Positions 23,259-34,895 of a stretch of DNA of 64,000 bases are shown one piece after another. Below the pieces are notes generated by a model. That model saw nothing but the letters and a program-made list of their open reading frames with translations. It was not told the origin of the DNA and searched no databases. The position numbers were made by a program, and so were the translations under genes. Position 1 is the first letter of the stretch. Every line of letters starts with the position of its first letter. Source of the DNA: Erinaceus europaeus (Eukaryota; Chordata; Mammalia; Eulipotyphla; Erinaceidae); NCBI RefSeq assembly GCF_950295315.1, contig NC_080172.1:83161118-83225117 (forward strand), read 5' to 3'.

Positions 23259-24231
23259 TATTATTTTTATTCTCACAAGTAATATGAGTCTTGGAAAAAT
23301 CAGATATATTAAGTAAAAGGTCTAAAACCTAATTTTGCTCAACTCTATTATTGCAAACTGATTGTAATAAAAGATTATACTGTCAGAATGTTTTCTAAAG
23401 CATGTTCTGTACTTAAATGATGACTCTAAACACCTGAAATGGCATGTATCTTCTTGTTCCTGTACAAATATGCTTAGTGTTCCCAAATGACATACTGGAT
23501 AAAACTGGACTTTGACCCCTCCTTGTGAGTTGCATTTTGATATTTCTTGTAAACCTCTACGTGCCACATATACTCAGTCCTTTTAATGGTCAGCTTGCTT
23601 CTCACCTTCAGAAGGTCTTCTCCTACTTTGGTAAATGGAGTTGTACTTCCCTCACTGGCATTAAGATTGGATGCTATTTACTGTTCTTTTCCAGGTAGCT
23701 GACTCTTAACAGGCATAGGCTAGGCCTTTCTACTCCACTTTATTTTTAATTTTATTTTTTTCTCTAAGTGCTTTGGAAATGAACTGTTTTATAGATGCCA
23801 TTTTCTTTGGTAGACCCTGAACCATTAGCTGTAGAAATCTGAGTGAAATCTGGTTCCAGACAACTTGCTAAAAGTGAACTTTAAAGAGGCCTTATCAGAA
23901 AGAACTTGGAATGGTTTGGTGGAGTGCTACCTCTGATGTATTTGCTGTTCCAGAATAGATTGAGACAATGTGAAGGTAATCAGTAACTCATAATGACTCA
24001 GAGACTATGAATTGACTCTGATTGATATTTCAGTGATTCATTCATTTAACAAAGGTTAATATCAGGCTACTGGGGATCGATAAGTACAAAGTAAAAAAAA
24101 AAAAACCGTGATCAAGTTTACAGTTTTCTGAGGAATATAGAGACCTAAACAATGTCCATTTGTCTGATGACATGCTTTTCCTGAGAAATGCTGATGGTTC
24201 TGAGGAGAGAGAATAAATTGGACTTGAGTAT
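23259..24231. other. intergenic, unique
   Basis: GATTCATTCATTTAACAAAGG at about 24035 hints at an ancient repeat; otherwise nothing. Confidence 0.45.
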
Positions 24232-24420
24232 GGATGGCCCAGGAGGTAGCATGGTATCTATGGCATTGGACTTAAATGCGGGAGTTCCTGAGTTCAATCC
24301 CTGACCCTTGGCATCCTATGTACTAGAGTGATGCTCTGGTGCCCTTCCTCCTCCTTACTGACTTCCTCCTCCTTATCCTCATCTTCTCTTTCCCCCTCCT
24401 TTTCCTTCTTTTTTGGAATC
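24232..24420 (+). mobile_element. tRNA-headed SINE remnant
   Basis: GATGGCCCAGGAGGTAGCATGG head and GAGTTCAATCCCTGAC B-box, CT-rich tail. Confidence 0.6.
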
Positions 24421-25104
24421 TTTCCTAAATCTTTGGGAAAAAAACAAAAAACTTGAGTGTGGGTAGCAGAGCTTCACTTCCGTCAAGCACTAGGTGAGCT
24501 GACTCTGAAGGCTGCAGTGGGAGTCAGAGTAAATGTTGGTATCTTTTCCCTAATTAGAAACCTGAATGTTTTCACATGGCCAGGAATCAGAAAAAATAAT
24601 CTTCAGTCCAGTAGCGGTATCTGTGGCTCTAGTCAGTTCTTTGCACCAGCAAGGTCTATACTTTCTAATTTTAAGGTGGACCCAAGAGAAGAGACTGTTT
24701 TCAGGATATAATGAACTACCCACTCTGTTTTCACTTGGCCACAATCTGGCAAAACTGTTCAAGGGAGTGGGTGGGGTGATGGGTTGGCAAGGTCTGGTAG
24801 GAACTGACAGGGACAAAGAATGGAAATACTTTAATGTTAATGTGGTATAACTTTCCTGTTGACTCCATCACCGACTATGTTTAAGGGATGTTTAACATTG
24901 AAGCATTTGTAAGGTGAGATTCCTTTGGAATTAGAATTCTTAATTTTGGCTGCATGGAATGATTTCAGAAAAGGTTTATAAATAGTGGTGCCAAGTTCAT
25001 ACTCCAGAAAAACAATTGGGGCTTGTGGCTTGAAGTTTTTTTTTTTTTTAAGTCTTTCCATGTAATTCCTGGTGCACAGTAAGGTTAAAGAAAAATTGGG
25101 TGTG
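24421..25104. other. intergenic, unique
   Basis: Two overlapping open frames of 84-94 codons (24457-24850) lack recognisable domains. Confidence 0.45.
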
Positions 25105-25380
25105 GGGAGTCGGGTGGTAGCACAGCGGGTTAAATGCATGTGGCGCAGAGCGCAAGGACCTGCATAAGGATCCCGGTTCGAGCCCTCAGCTCCCCTCCTG
25201 CAGGGGAGTCGCGTCACAGGCGATGAAGCAGGTCTGCAGGTGTCTATCTTTCTCTCCCCCTCTCTGTCTTCCCCTCCTCTCTCCATTTCTCTCTGTCCTA
25301 TCTAACAACGATGACGTCAATAACAACAACAATAACTACAACAATAAAAAACTAGGACAACAAAAAAGAAAATTTAAAAA
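25105..25380 (+). mobile_element. ERI-1-type SINE
   Basis: Complete plus copy; AAAAATTGGG-like sequence on both sides suggests a short target duplication. Confidence 0.92.
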
Positions 25381-25454
25381 ATTGGGGGTAGGGGATGGTA
25401 TGGTGCTAATATTTGCTGCTGGTGCTCAACTCAGGTTTTTGTACAGTGAATGGT

Positions 25455-25570
25455 ATATGCTTGTGTAACCTCTGCACCCCTGTCAGTTTGAGCTCACAGT
25501 CCATGATCACAACTAGGAACATTCTAGGCTGCACTCATTTCAGGACCAGTCTTCCTTAAGTGGCAGAGTA
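25455..25570 (-). mobile_element. old LRN copy, left piece (continues at 26113)
   Basis: Middle module in minus orientation, split by a younger LRN copy. Confidence 0.7.
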
Positions 25571-26112
25571 ATTTTTTAAAACATTTTTTTTAGTTATTTA
25601 TAAAATGGAAGTATTGACAAGACCATAGGATAAGAGGGGTACAATTCCACACAATTCCCACTACCAGAACTCTGTATCTCATCCCTGCCCTTGAAAGCTT
25701 TCCTAGTCTTTATCCCTCTGGGAGTATGGACACAGGATCATCATGGGGTGCAGAAGGTGGAAGGTCTGGCTTCTGTGATTGCTTCTCCACTGACCATGGG
25801 CATTGGCAGGCTGATCTATACTCCTAGCCTGTCTCTCTTTTTCCCTAGTGTGGCAGGGATCTGGGGAGGCAGGGTTCCAGGACGTATTGGTGGGGTTGTC
25901 TACCCAGGGAAGTCAGACAGGCATCATGGTATCATCTGGAACATGGTGTCTGAAAAAGAGTTAAGATATAAAGCAGAACAAATTGCTGACTAGTCATGAA
26001 CCTAAAGGCAAGAATATTGCAGATGAAGATTTGGGGGTCTCCATTTTGGAAAAAGTTAGTAGGTCTATTTTAGGTATATTTTAAGGGGCCCATGGCTTTC
26101 CTAGTCTTTGAA
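25571..26112 (-). mobile_element. younger LRN copy inserted into an older one
   Basis: Flanked by TGGCAGAGTA at 25561-25570 and 26113-26122, a 10-bp target duplication within the older copy. Confidence 0.75.
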
Positions 26113-26400
26113 TGGCAGAGTATCTTGACCCAGCTTCCCTTGGGAGAGTGGGGCAGTCCCTACAATTGCTATTCTACATTGAGAGCAAGGTCCTGAAGAG
26201 GCCCACAAGAGGGCTTATGATGATGTCCTGATGGAAGTGACCAGTGATGGTGAGGAAAGGGATCTATTAGAGATCTAGGCCCATCATATTTATGTGGGAA
26301 TCCCAGCATTCCCTGATTAGGGTCCCAGATGATGGGGTGGCCTGGTAGTGACCAAAAGGGCCATCAATAAATTGTGCTGGTCTTTTGCTCTATTCCACTA
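26113..26400 (-). mobile_element. old LRN copy, right piece
   Basis: Continues the middle module from 25570 (TTGACCCAGCTTCCCTT onward), matching 16535-16790. Confidence 0.7.
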
Positions 26401-27157
26401 ACATATTTGTTTACAGCTTTCATTGAGGCTCAAAGGGTTTTGCTCTGTTCCCAGAAAAGGGTTTCAAGGATTATGAAATAAAGGAAATGTACCAAGAAAA
26501 GGGCTTCTGGAAACTAACCATGTCAATTTGCTTCCCAAGTAAGGAGTGGACACCCTTTTCTGAGTGAGGAAAAATAGAAATATATTAGTTGTTCTAACCA
26601 CTAATGTTTGCCCTGATGAGCTAGAAATAGGATAGTAACTCCTGGCTGTCTGTCTTGTTAGCAAATCTAAACAGATGTTTAAATTACATAAGCAATTGTC
26701 TTAGAATTTTTTCCCCTGAAATTATTGAATTTGTGAACTTGTTAGTCCTGTTTACCTTTAATTAATTATAAGAACAATTGTGACCAAGTACCTAAAAGTG
26801 TATGATTTCTCTTCCATTAATGATATGTGAGAAAACACCTGCACACAGGGTGCTATGTTAAGTAGTTTAACTTTATCACTTCAATTGCCAAAGGAACTCC
26901 TAAACACTTAAAAACCTCTATCCAGTTCCTATCACTATCAAAAATCATTTTAAAGAAAATTTCAAAAATAAACTATATTAAACATCTTACTGGAAAAAAA
27001 GCCACTTCTGGACAGAGGCTAAGCCAAAGCAATTTTAGTTCAAATTGACTTTCCTGGAAAAGCTGAAAAGACAGTTTTCAGAAGAGAAATGTCTTGGCAA
27101 CTTTACAGATCAACACTCAAAACTAACAAGATTAGTCTGAATAGCCTTCACTTTTGT
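26401..27157. other. intergenic, unique
   Basis: Nothing seen. Confidence 0.5.
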
Positions 27158-27302
27158 GATTCTCAAATATTAGTGAAGAAAGGAATTGTCTAGAAGCTTG
27201 GTAAAATGCAGATTCCCGGGCCTGGTAATCATATGAACTCAGTTCCAGGTGACTTTAAAACAGGATTTGAACATCATGGTTCGGTTAACTCTGAAAACAA
27301 AA
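27158..27302. mobile_element. MER5-like DNA transposon remnant
   Basis: TGATTCTCAAATATTAG..AAAATGCAGATTCCCGGGCC..CCAGGTGACTTT in MER5 order. Confidence 0.6.
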
Positions 27303-27854
27303 CAAAAAACTTTGAGGTTAAAAATGATTGGACTAGAATGAGAAATTGCCTGTTTTACTTTATTATGTGTTTATAAATTGTGTTTTATCTCCTCAGTTGA
27401 TAAATTGGTTTAGCTCCACTTCAGTGGGGTCACTTGTACTAGTGTCGCAGGACAGATGCTCAGCCTCAGGCATAAAACCGTCATGATATGAGATTATATA
27501 GATTCCTTTGAAAAGTTAATAAAATTCTCAAAACTTTTCTTCAGAAAATGCACAAATACATATATTTTACACAGGATTTACATGACTAATTGAGAGTCAC
27601 AGTTCTCTTGGCATGCTTACAGGGTCTACCTGTGTCAGTGACTGGACCCGGGGCACTGGTTTATATCAGGTTTCATATGCCTCACTCAGTCACAATTCAC
27701 ATTTTCCCGTTGGAGAATGTTTCTCCTTACTCTCACTCCCTGCTCCCACAGTAGGAATCACCAGGATGTATGGCACCTGTTTATGCAGGCCACACATAAT
27801 GGCTTTCTGAAGGCCATTTGCATACATTTGAATATAATGAGTCCCCTGGGAGGA

Positions 27855-27962
27855 AGGTGACTTTACCTCCATTTTACAAGTGAGAAGATTGGGGTTTGTC
27901 AAGTTAAAAATAATTTGACTGCAATCACAAGCCAATAACAAATAGGCCCTGGATTTGACCTT
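27855..27962 (+). mobile_element. MIR-like fragment
   Basis: CTCCATTTTACAAGTGAGAAGATTGGGG and CCCTGGATTTGACC. Confidence 0.65.
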
Positions 27963-28164
27963 GAGCTCTTTATATTTCTGGTGAAATGTCCTAGTCTCAG
28001 CCCAGTTGACATTCAGGGTCTGATAATTACTTTTGTGGGGCTCTGCCCCAAGTTGTGAAATCCTTCAGTTTCCCTGATCTCTACCCATTACTTACCTTTA
28101 ACACTGCTGGACTCAGGTGGTGACGACAAAAAATGTCTCCAGGTGTTGCCACATGTGAGGGTGG

Positions 28165-28389
28165 GGATAGCTTTCTAGAAATGGACCTACTATATGACCC
28201 AGCAAGTCTTCCGGGGATAGATCCTAAGGAATCAAAACACACCCATCCAAAAAGATTTGTGTATAACTATGTTCACAGCATAATTTGCATAGGATAATTT
28301 TTAATAGCCAAAACCTGGAAGCAACTTAGGTGTCCCAACAGATGAGATGAATGGAATACTACTTAGCTATTAAAAATGATGAATTTACC
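28165..28389 (+). mobile_element. L1 3' end, left piece (ORF2 C-terminus)
   Basis: ORF2 sequence (YYLAIKNDEF at its end). Interrupted after codon Phe by a 429-bp insertion; continues at 28819. Confidence 0.85.
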
Positions 28390-28592
28390 GGGGTCAGACA
28401 GTGGCACACCTGGTTAAGCACACACATTACACTGCACAAGGACCTGGGTTCAAGCCCCTGGTCCCAACCTGCAGGGGTAAAGCTTCATGAGTGGTTAGGC
28501 AGGGCTGCAGGTATCTCTCTTTCTCTTTCCCTTTTTATCTTCCCCTCCCCTTTCAATTTCTGTCTGTCTCTATCCAATAATAAATAAATAAA
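28390..28592 (+). mobile_element. tRNA-headed SINE (ERI-2-like)
   Basis: GGGGTCAGACAGTGGCACACC head, B-box-like GGGTTCAAGCCCC, pyrimidine-rich body, AATAAA repeat tail. First part of an insertion in L1. Confidence 0.85.
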
Positions 28593-28818
28593 TTGATTAA
28601 TTAATAATTGGTGTATTGCACTAAAGTAAGAGACTCTGGGTTTGGGGGGGAGGGCTTGGGTCCTGGAACATGATAGCAGAGGAAGACCTAGTGGGGGTTG
28701 ATTTGTTATGTGGAAAACTGGGAAATGTTATGCTTATACAAATTATTATATTTTGCTGTCGACTGCAAACCATTAATCTTCCAATAAAGAAATAGAAATT
28801 AATAAAACAAACAAAAAG
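28593..28818 (+). mobile_element. L1 3' UTR tail joined to the SINE
   Basis: TGGTGTATTGCACTAAAGTAAGAGACTC to CCAATAAAGAAATAG is an L1 3' UTR end with A-rich tail. The SINE-L1 tail pair is flanked as one unit by a 15-bp duplication with two mismatches (28375-28389, 28819-28833). Confidence 0.7.
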
Positions 28819-29172
28819 AATGATTAATTCACCTTCTTCTTCACCTCATCTTGGATGGAGCTTGAAGGAATCATGTTGAGTGAGATAAGCCGGAAAGAGA
28901 AAGATGAATATAGGATGACATTACGCATGGACAAAAGTTGAGAAATAAAAACAGAAAGGGGAAACGCAAAGTAGAACTTGTACTGGGTTTAGTGTATTAC
29001 ATCAAAGTAAAGCATTCTGGGGTGAGGGAGGGAGGCTTTTTGGTCCTTGTGTATGATGATGGAGGAGGATGTAGGCCAGGAGTGGGAGTGTTATACAGAA
29101 AACTGAGAAATTTTACACAAGTATCAGCAACTGTATTTATTGTAAACCATTAATCCCTTCAATAAAAAATTT
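28819..29172 (+). mobile_element. L1 3' end, right piece (ORF2 end and 3' UTR)
   Basis: Resumes the ORF2 frame at Thr (TFFFTSSWMELEG...), stops shortly after 28935, then the 3' UTR and A-tail with AATAAA. Confidence 0.85.
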
Positions 29173-29179
29173 AAAAAAG

Positions 29180-29335
29180 AAAGAAAGGGAGATGAGGGGA
29201 CATCTGTAACACTGCTTCACCACTCAGGAAACTTCTCCCTTGCAGGTGGGGACTCGGGGCTTGAACCCATGTCCTTGTGCAATGTAATGTGTGTGCTCTA
29301 CTAGATATAGCATCATCTGGTCTCCCCCCGCTCTA
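29180..29335 (-). mobile_element. diverged SINE remnant
   Basis: GGTGGGGACTCGGGGCTTGAACCC and GTGTGTGCTCTACTAGATATAGC on the plus strand, complement of an ERI-2-like copy. Confidence 0.55.
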
Positions 29336-29344
29336 TCCCCTCTA

Positions 29345-29578
29345 TCCCCACTACCTTTTCAGGTAGGAAAACAGAGAATATAGAGAACTGAATATATAAA
29401 TGTGAAAAAAAAAAGGTCAATGTATATCTAAGACTGGGGGAGAACTATCGTGGTTATGTATGGGGGTGGGGATGGGGGCACAGACCTTTGGTGATGGGAG
29501 TGGTGAGAAAAAAAGGCTAGACTGTAAACCATTAACCCCTCAATAAAAAATAAGTGAAATTAACAAAAGAAAGGGGAA
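29345..29578 (+). mobile_element. L1 3' UTR fragment
   Basis: Ends TGTAAACCATTAACCCCTCAATAAAAAATAAG-like, as in other L1 tails here. Confidence 0.6.
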
Positions 29579-29591
29579 AAAAAACAAACAA

Positions 29592-29716
29592 ACCAGAGAC
29601 AGAAAAGCACAGCACCACAACTTCCTTCACTGTGGTGGGAGCTGGGCTAGACCCTGGGTTGTGTCCATGGTAAAGTAAGGGCACTTATACATGTGAGCTT
29701 TCTTCCCAGCCCTAAA
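29592..29716 (-). mobile_element. diverged SINE remnant
   Basis: GAGACAGAAAAGCACAGCACC body and a tRNA-like right end. Confidence 0.5.
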
Positions 29717-31238
29717 TTTACAATTTCTAAAAGCTCTGCCAGAATGTTTTCTTTCCATGGCAAATACTCACGTGAAGTTAAATCTCTATTAAATTTGGTT
29801 ATAATCCAACATGAAACTGTTCCTTTTTAAAAAAAAAAAAATCTTCTAATAGTCCAAACAGATTCATACCCACATAATTATCTGTTGTGCTACCTCTGAG
29901 GGACCAAGATATATGACAAAAGCTGGGATTTGAGATGAGAACTGACCCAGTTTCAGTGCTGTGCTGGGTGAGATGGCTCTGCCGTTTCCATAGCAGAATG
30001 GAAAGCCACTAGGACATTGGCATTGTCGCATGTACCCTTAGTTTTCCTAAATTACATCAGATATTTACTAGAGAGTTTTTTTTTTTTTTTTGGTGGATTT
30101 TGAAATTGAGTGCTCGGCCAGTCAAAGGTGGGTGCTGGTTGTATCAGAGAACTTTATTATTTTTTTTAATCAGTAAAAACTCTAACAATAATTTGGTGGT
30201 ATAACACGAGGATGTGTGACATGAAGCTGTTACAATATTTTGGAAAAATCATCAGTGTTATACTTTGCTACCTGACTCAGATGAAGGTGGGCTTTTTGTT
30301 TATTTGTTTTTCTTTTAGATCAACATTAATATCTTATTCATGTTTTTCAAAAGTTTCCAAGGAACTTAAACATTTGTCAGCACATGATTAGGCATTTACA
30401 ATGTGTTAGGCACTCTGCTAAAAAAAAAAAAAAAACAACTAAAAATAAAAAAAGGAGCCTCATTCATAACAGAAGGGACTAATACCTGGATACTGGCTCT
30501 GACAGCAATATGCTGAGGGGTGTGGAGACACAGAGGTGGTCATGGGGTCAAGAAAGAATCCTTGCAGGATGTGAAGTTGGAGTCCATACCTGGACTAGAA
30601 AAAGGTCAAGGCAGCTTATGGATGGATAGGGAAGCAGCCAAGGGAATAGCGTGCACTGAATGAACAGAGATACTAGGAGGGTTGGGGTGGAGAGCCTGGG
30701 GCTGGCACAGTCACGGCTGACAGGTCCACAGTACAGCTAGAGTAGAGCCAGCAGGGAGGAAGGGCACAGAGGCGAGGATATACGGGGTCATGTTTGAACT
30801 CATGCAGACCGTTTTAGGACTATTACAGACCTCAACATTTTTAGAGGCCCCATCTAACTGTACAGTAAAAAGAAAGAGAGAAAGAAGGAAAAGAAAGAAA
30901 GAAAGAAAGAAAGGAAGGAAGGAAGAAAGAAAGGCTGTATTTTGGATGGTGTTTAAAATCAATGGATTTACTAGATTCTTAAAACCATGGTACTGGGATA
31001 GGTAAAGGAGGGAAAGACTTAAAAACTTGAGCGCAACATGAACTGACACACAACATGAGCTACTTTCTGCAGTAATTTTATTTTCCAGCCATCATATTCC
31101 AAGATACGAGGACTCTGGGAAAGCAGGGCTGAATAGAGAGAGCAGGAGACCAAGAGACCAGAAGCAAGCCTGAGTGTCAAGAGGCCAAGAGAGCTGTTTC
31201 CGCCAGACCTTCCCTTAAATCTTCTCAATTCTCATAGC
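29717..31238. other. intergenic, unique, with (GAAA)n
   Basis: GCATTTACAATGTGTTAGGCACTCTGC (30390) and 30600-30720 resemble ancient-repeat text; no gene. Confidence 0.45.
30871..30935. repeat. (GAAA)n / (GGAA)n repeat
   Basis: Purine-only tract with GAAA and GGAA units. Confidence 0.9.
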
Positions 31239-31255
31239 AAGATTACCTCGTATGC

Positions 31256-34073
31256 ACCAATCAAAGACAAAGAAATTGAAACCATTATTAAGAATCTCCC
31301 CAACAACAAAAGTCCTGGACCAGATGGCTTCACAAATGAATTCTACAAAACTTTCAGGAAACAGTTAGTACCCATACTTCTTAAGCTTTTCCATAAGATT
31401 GAAGAAACAGGAATACTCCCTTCCACCTTCTATGAAGCCAACATCAACCTGATACCAAAAGCTGATAGGGACAGAACAAAAAAGGAAAACTACAGACCAA
31501 TATCTCTGATGAACATAGACGCCAAAATATTAAACAAGATCTTGGCCAACCGGATACAGCAACATATCAAAAAGATTGTTCATCATGACCAAGTGGGATT
31601 CATCCCAGGAATGCAAGGTTGGTTCAACATCCGTAAGTCACCACATCAATAAAAGCAAAGCCAAAAACCACATGATTATCTCAATAGATGCAGAGAAAGC
31701 CTTTGACAAAATCCAACACCCATTCATGCTCAAAACTCTACAAAAAATGGGAATAGATGGGAAATTCCTCAAGATAGTGTAGTCTATATATAGCAAACCT
31801 ACAGCCAACATCATACTCAATGGACAGAAGCTGAAAGCATTCCCCCTCAGATCAGGGACTAGACAGGGCTGTCCACTGTCACCGTTACTCTTCAACATAG
31901 TATTGGAAGTTCTTGCCATAGCAATCAGGCAAGAGAAAGAAATCAAAGGAATACAGATTGGAAGGGAAGAAGTCAAGCTCTCACTATTTGCAGATGATAT
32001 GATAGTATACATAGAAAGACCTAAAGAATCCAGCAGAAAATTACTGGAAGTTATTAGGCAATATAGCAAGGTATCAGGCTACAAAATCAATGTACAAAAA
32101 TCAGTGGCATTTCTTTATGCAAACACTAAATCTGAAGAAGACATCCAGAAATCAATCCCATTTACTGTTTCAGCAAAATCAATCAAATACCTAGGAATAA
32201 AGTTGACCAAAAAAGTGAAAGACTTGTATGCTGAAAACTATGAGTCGCTACTCAAGGAAATAGAAACTGATACCACGAAATGGAAAGATATCCCATGCTC
32301 ATGGATTGGAAGGATAAATATCATCAAAATGAATATTCTCCCCAGAGCCATATACAAATTTAATGCAATACCCATCAAAGTTCCACCAAGCTTCTTTAAG
32401 AGAATAGGTGTTTATGTACACTCCTAGCAAAATGTAGACATATAAATCAGTAGTTAATATGAGAGGGGGAAAATCAGTTGTATGTCTCAAAGTTTCTCAA
32501 AACACAAACTGAATCTTTTTAATATATAGGCTGTGTATTTGATATGCGGACTCTTTCAAAAGCCTAGACCAAGTAGATTAGAAGCATCCAATAGCACAGC
32601 TATATACAAGATACTGGATACTGTACAGCAAACCATAACAAAAGGACTTTTCAAAGTTAACCCAATTACCAAATAATGTGATGATAATATTAACTATCAA
32701 TTGTCTTTTTGAACCCTAAGACAGCAGGAACCTCACATCTCCACTATAGAGCCCCTACTTCCCCCAGTCCTGGAACCCTTGGATAGGGCCCACTTTCCCG
32801 TATGCGTCTCCCAATCCATCCCAAATAATATTGTATCCACCGATCACAACCTAACCAACGCAAGGATTGCCACCTCAATATGCTTCACCCCAGACTGTGT
32901 CCAGAGACTTCACGTGTGGAATGACAACCCTTCAGCTTCATTACTCGGGTGAGACCTTTCCTTTTATAGTACACTCTAACTTCATCTCAGGTGGTTCACT
33001 TTCTAACAAAGTCCCATAACCTAGATATACACCAGTTTCTGTGAGAGAGAGAGAGCTTATGTTCACACGTATCCATAAACTACTGCAAAATATATACCTG
33101 AAAGCAGAAGTACACTAGAGTTTGCAGTGAGTACCTCCCTAACACTTCCTCTCCACTATTCCAAGCTTGGGATCCATGATTGCTCAACAATTTGTTTGGC
33201 TTCATATGTTAACTCTCTTTTCAATCACCAGGTTCCAGATGCCACCAGGATGCTGGCCAGGCTTCCCTGGATTGAAGACCCCATCAATGTGTCCTGGAGC
33301 TCAGCTTCCCCAGAGACACACCTTGCTGGGGAAAGAGAGAGGCAGACTGGGAGTATGGACCGACCAGTCAATGCCCATGTTCAGTGGGGAAGCAATTACA
33401 GAAGCCAGACCTTCTACCTTCTGCAACCCTCAATGACCCTGGGTCCATGCTCCCAGAGGGCTAGAGAATGGGAAAGCTATCATGGGAGGGCATGGGTTAT
33501 GGAGATTGGGTGGTGGGAATTGTATGGAGTTGTACCCCTCCTACCTTATGGTTTTGTTCATTAATCCTTTCTTAAATAAAAAATTGAAAAAAAAAGAGAA
33601 TAGAACAAACACTACAATCATTTATCTGGAACCTGAAAACACCTAGAATTGCCCAAACCATCTTGAGGAAAAGAAACAGAAATGGAGGCATCACACTCCC
33701 AGACCTTAAACTATATTATAAAGCCATCTTCATCAAAACAGCATGGTACTGGAACAAAAATAGGCACACAGACCAGTGGAATAGAATTGAAAGCCCAGAA
33801 GTAAATTCCAACACCTATGGGCATCTAATCTTTGATAAGGGGGCCCAAAGGATTAAATGGAAAAAGGAGGCTCTCTTCAATAAATGGTGCTGGGAAAACT
33901 GGGTTGAAACATGCAGACGAATGAAATTGAACCACTTTATCTCACCAGAAACAAAAATCAACTCCAAATGGATCAAAGACCTAGATGTCAGACCAGAAAC
34001 AATCAAATACTTAGAGGAAAACATTGGTAAAACACTTTCCCACCTACACCTCAAGGACATCTTTGATGAATCA
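31256..34073 (+). mobile_element. L1 (LINE-1) ORF2 segment, truncated at both ends, split by LRN
   Basis: Encodes the reverse transcriptase and following part of L1 ORF2p. [13 protein letters not shown] and the catalytic FADD (about 31990) are recognisable, then [11 protein letters not shown] across the LRN insertion and [15 protein letters not shown]. It has a frame change near 31630 and an in-frame TAG at 31780-31782, so it is dead. It is flanked by the 17-bp duplication AAGATTACCTCGTATGC (31239-31255, 34074-34090). Unusually, it lacks the C-terminal third of ORF2, the 3' UTR and any A-tail. Confidence 0.93.
32408..33593 (+). mobile_element. LRN-family copy inserted in L1 ORF2, both ends defined (1186 bp)
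   Basis: Plus-oriented, with an AATAAA-containing A-tail at the right and a 10-bp target duplication AAGAGAATAG (32398-32407, 33594-33603). The interrupted L1 reading resumes exactly after it. It is the best-defined member: 5' module (32408-33120), then 3' module, without the middle module. A sense-strand frame of 145 codons (33127-33564) recurs in shorter form in other copies; I find no known domain in it. Confidence 0.92.
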
Positions 34074-34175
34074 AAGATTACCTCGTATGCTAATGACATC
34101 TGCTAGTTCTGCCTGCCCACATGGGCCAGACTTCCTCTTTGTTTACAGGCATAATATGTCACATATTCCCAGCAA

Positions 34176-34325
34176 AACTGAACAGGGGTATAGCATAATG
34201 ATTATGAAAATGGTAATCATGCCTAATCTCAGAGGTCCCAGGTTCAATTCTTAGTACAAACACAAGCCAGAGCTGAGTAGTGCTTTAGGAAAAAGCAGAA
34301 ACAAAAACAAACAGCAAACCTTAAA
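34176..34325 (+). mobile_element. tRNA-headed SINE (third type)
   Basis: GGGTATAGCATAATGATTATG head, CAGGTTCAATTC B-box, CAAGCCAGAGCTGAG body, AAACAAAAAC tail. Confidence 0.75.
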
Positions 34326-34529
34326 ATGTATCCTAGTTATTTTTAAACAAAGAAATTGGCTTAGAGTTGTATAAAAGCTTATTATTTTCTATTTTAAAGT
34401 TTTTTGTTTTTTTTAAGTGATTAAGAACCAGTAGGATTTTTTTGTTTTGTTTTGAAAAACTGTGCTCTACTCATTGTGGCTCCATCTATAAAGGACCACA
34501 ATAATTAACGATAGCCTACTTTTCTTTTT

Positions 34530-34682
34530 TTTAAAAATATTTTATTTATTTATTAATTAGAAATATAGGGGGAGAGAGAGAAAGAACCAGACATCACACT
34601 GGTACATCTGCTGCTGGGGATCGAACCCAGAACCTCATGCTTGAGAGTTTAGTGCTTTATCCACTGCACCACCTCCCACATC
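34530..34682 (-). mobile_element. tRNA-headed SINE (fourth type)
   Basis: T/A-rich left end, GGGGATCGAACCCAGAACCTC (complement of a B-box) and CCACTGCACCACCTCCC head. Confidence 0.7.
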
Positions 34683-34895
34683 ACGATAGCCTACTTTTCA
34701 ACTGACAAGTATAAAGCTAACTTTCCTCACTAGTATCCTCCCCTGCCCAGTGTCCATTCTTTCTTTTATTCTGCACTTCCTGAGTTTTAGTAGGGCATGT
34801 GAGTACTCTACTTTCCCTCACCTTTGCCAGTTGGAATGTGCATCTGGTTAATAACAAAGCAGTGCCAGTTATGTAGAGCAGGACAGCAATCATAA

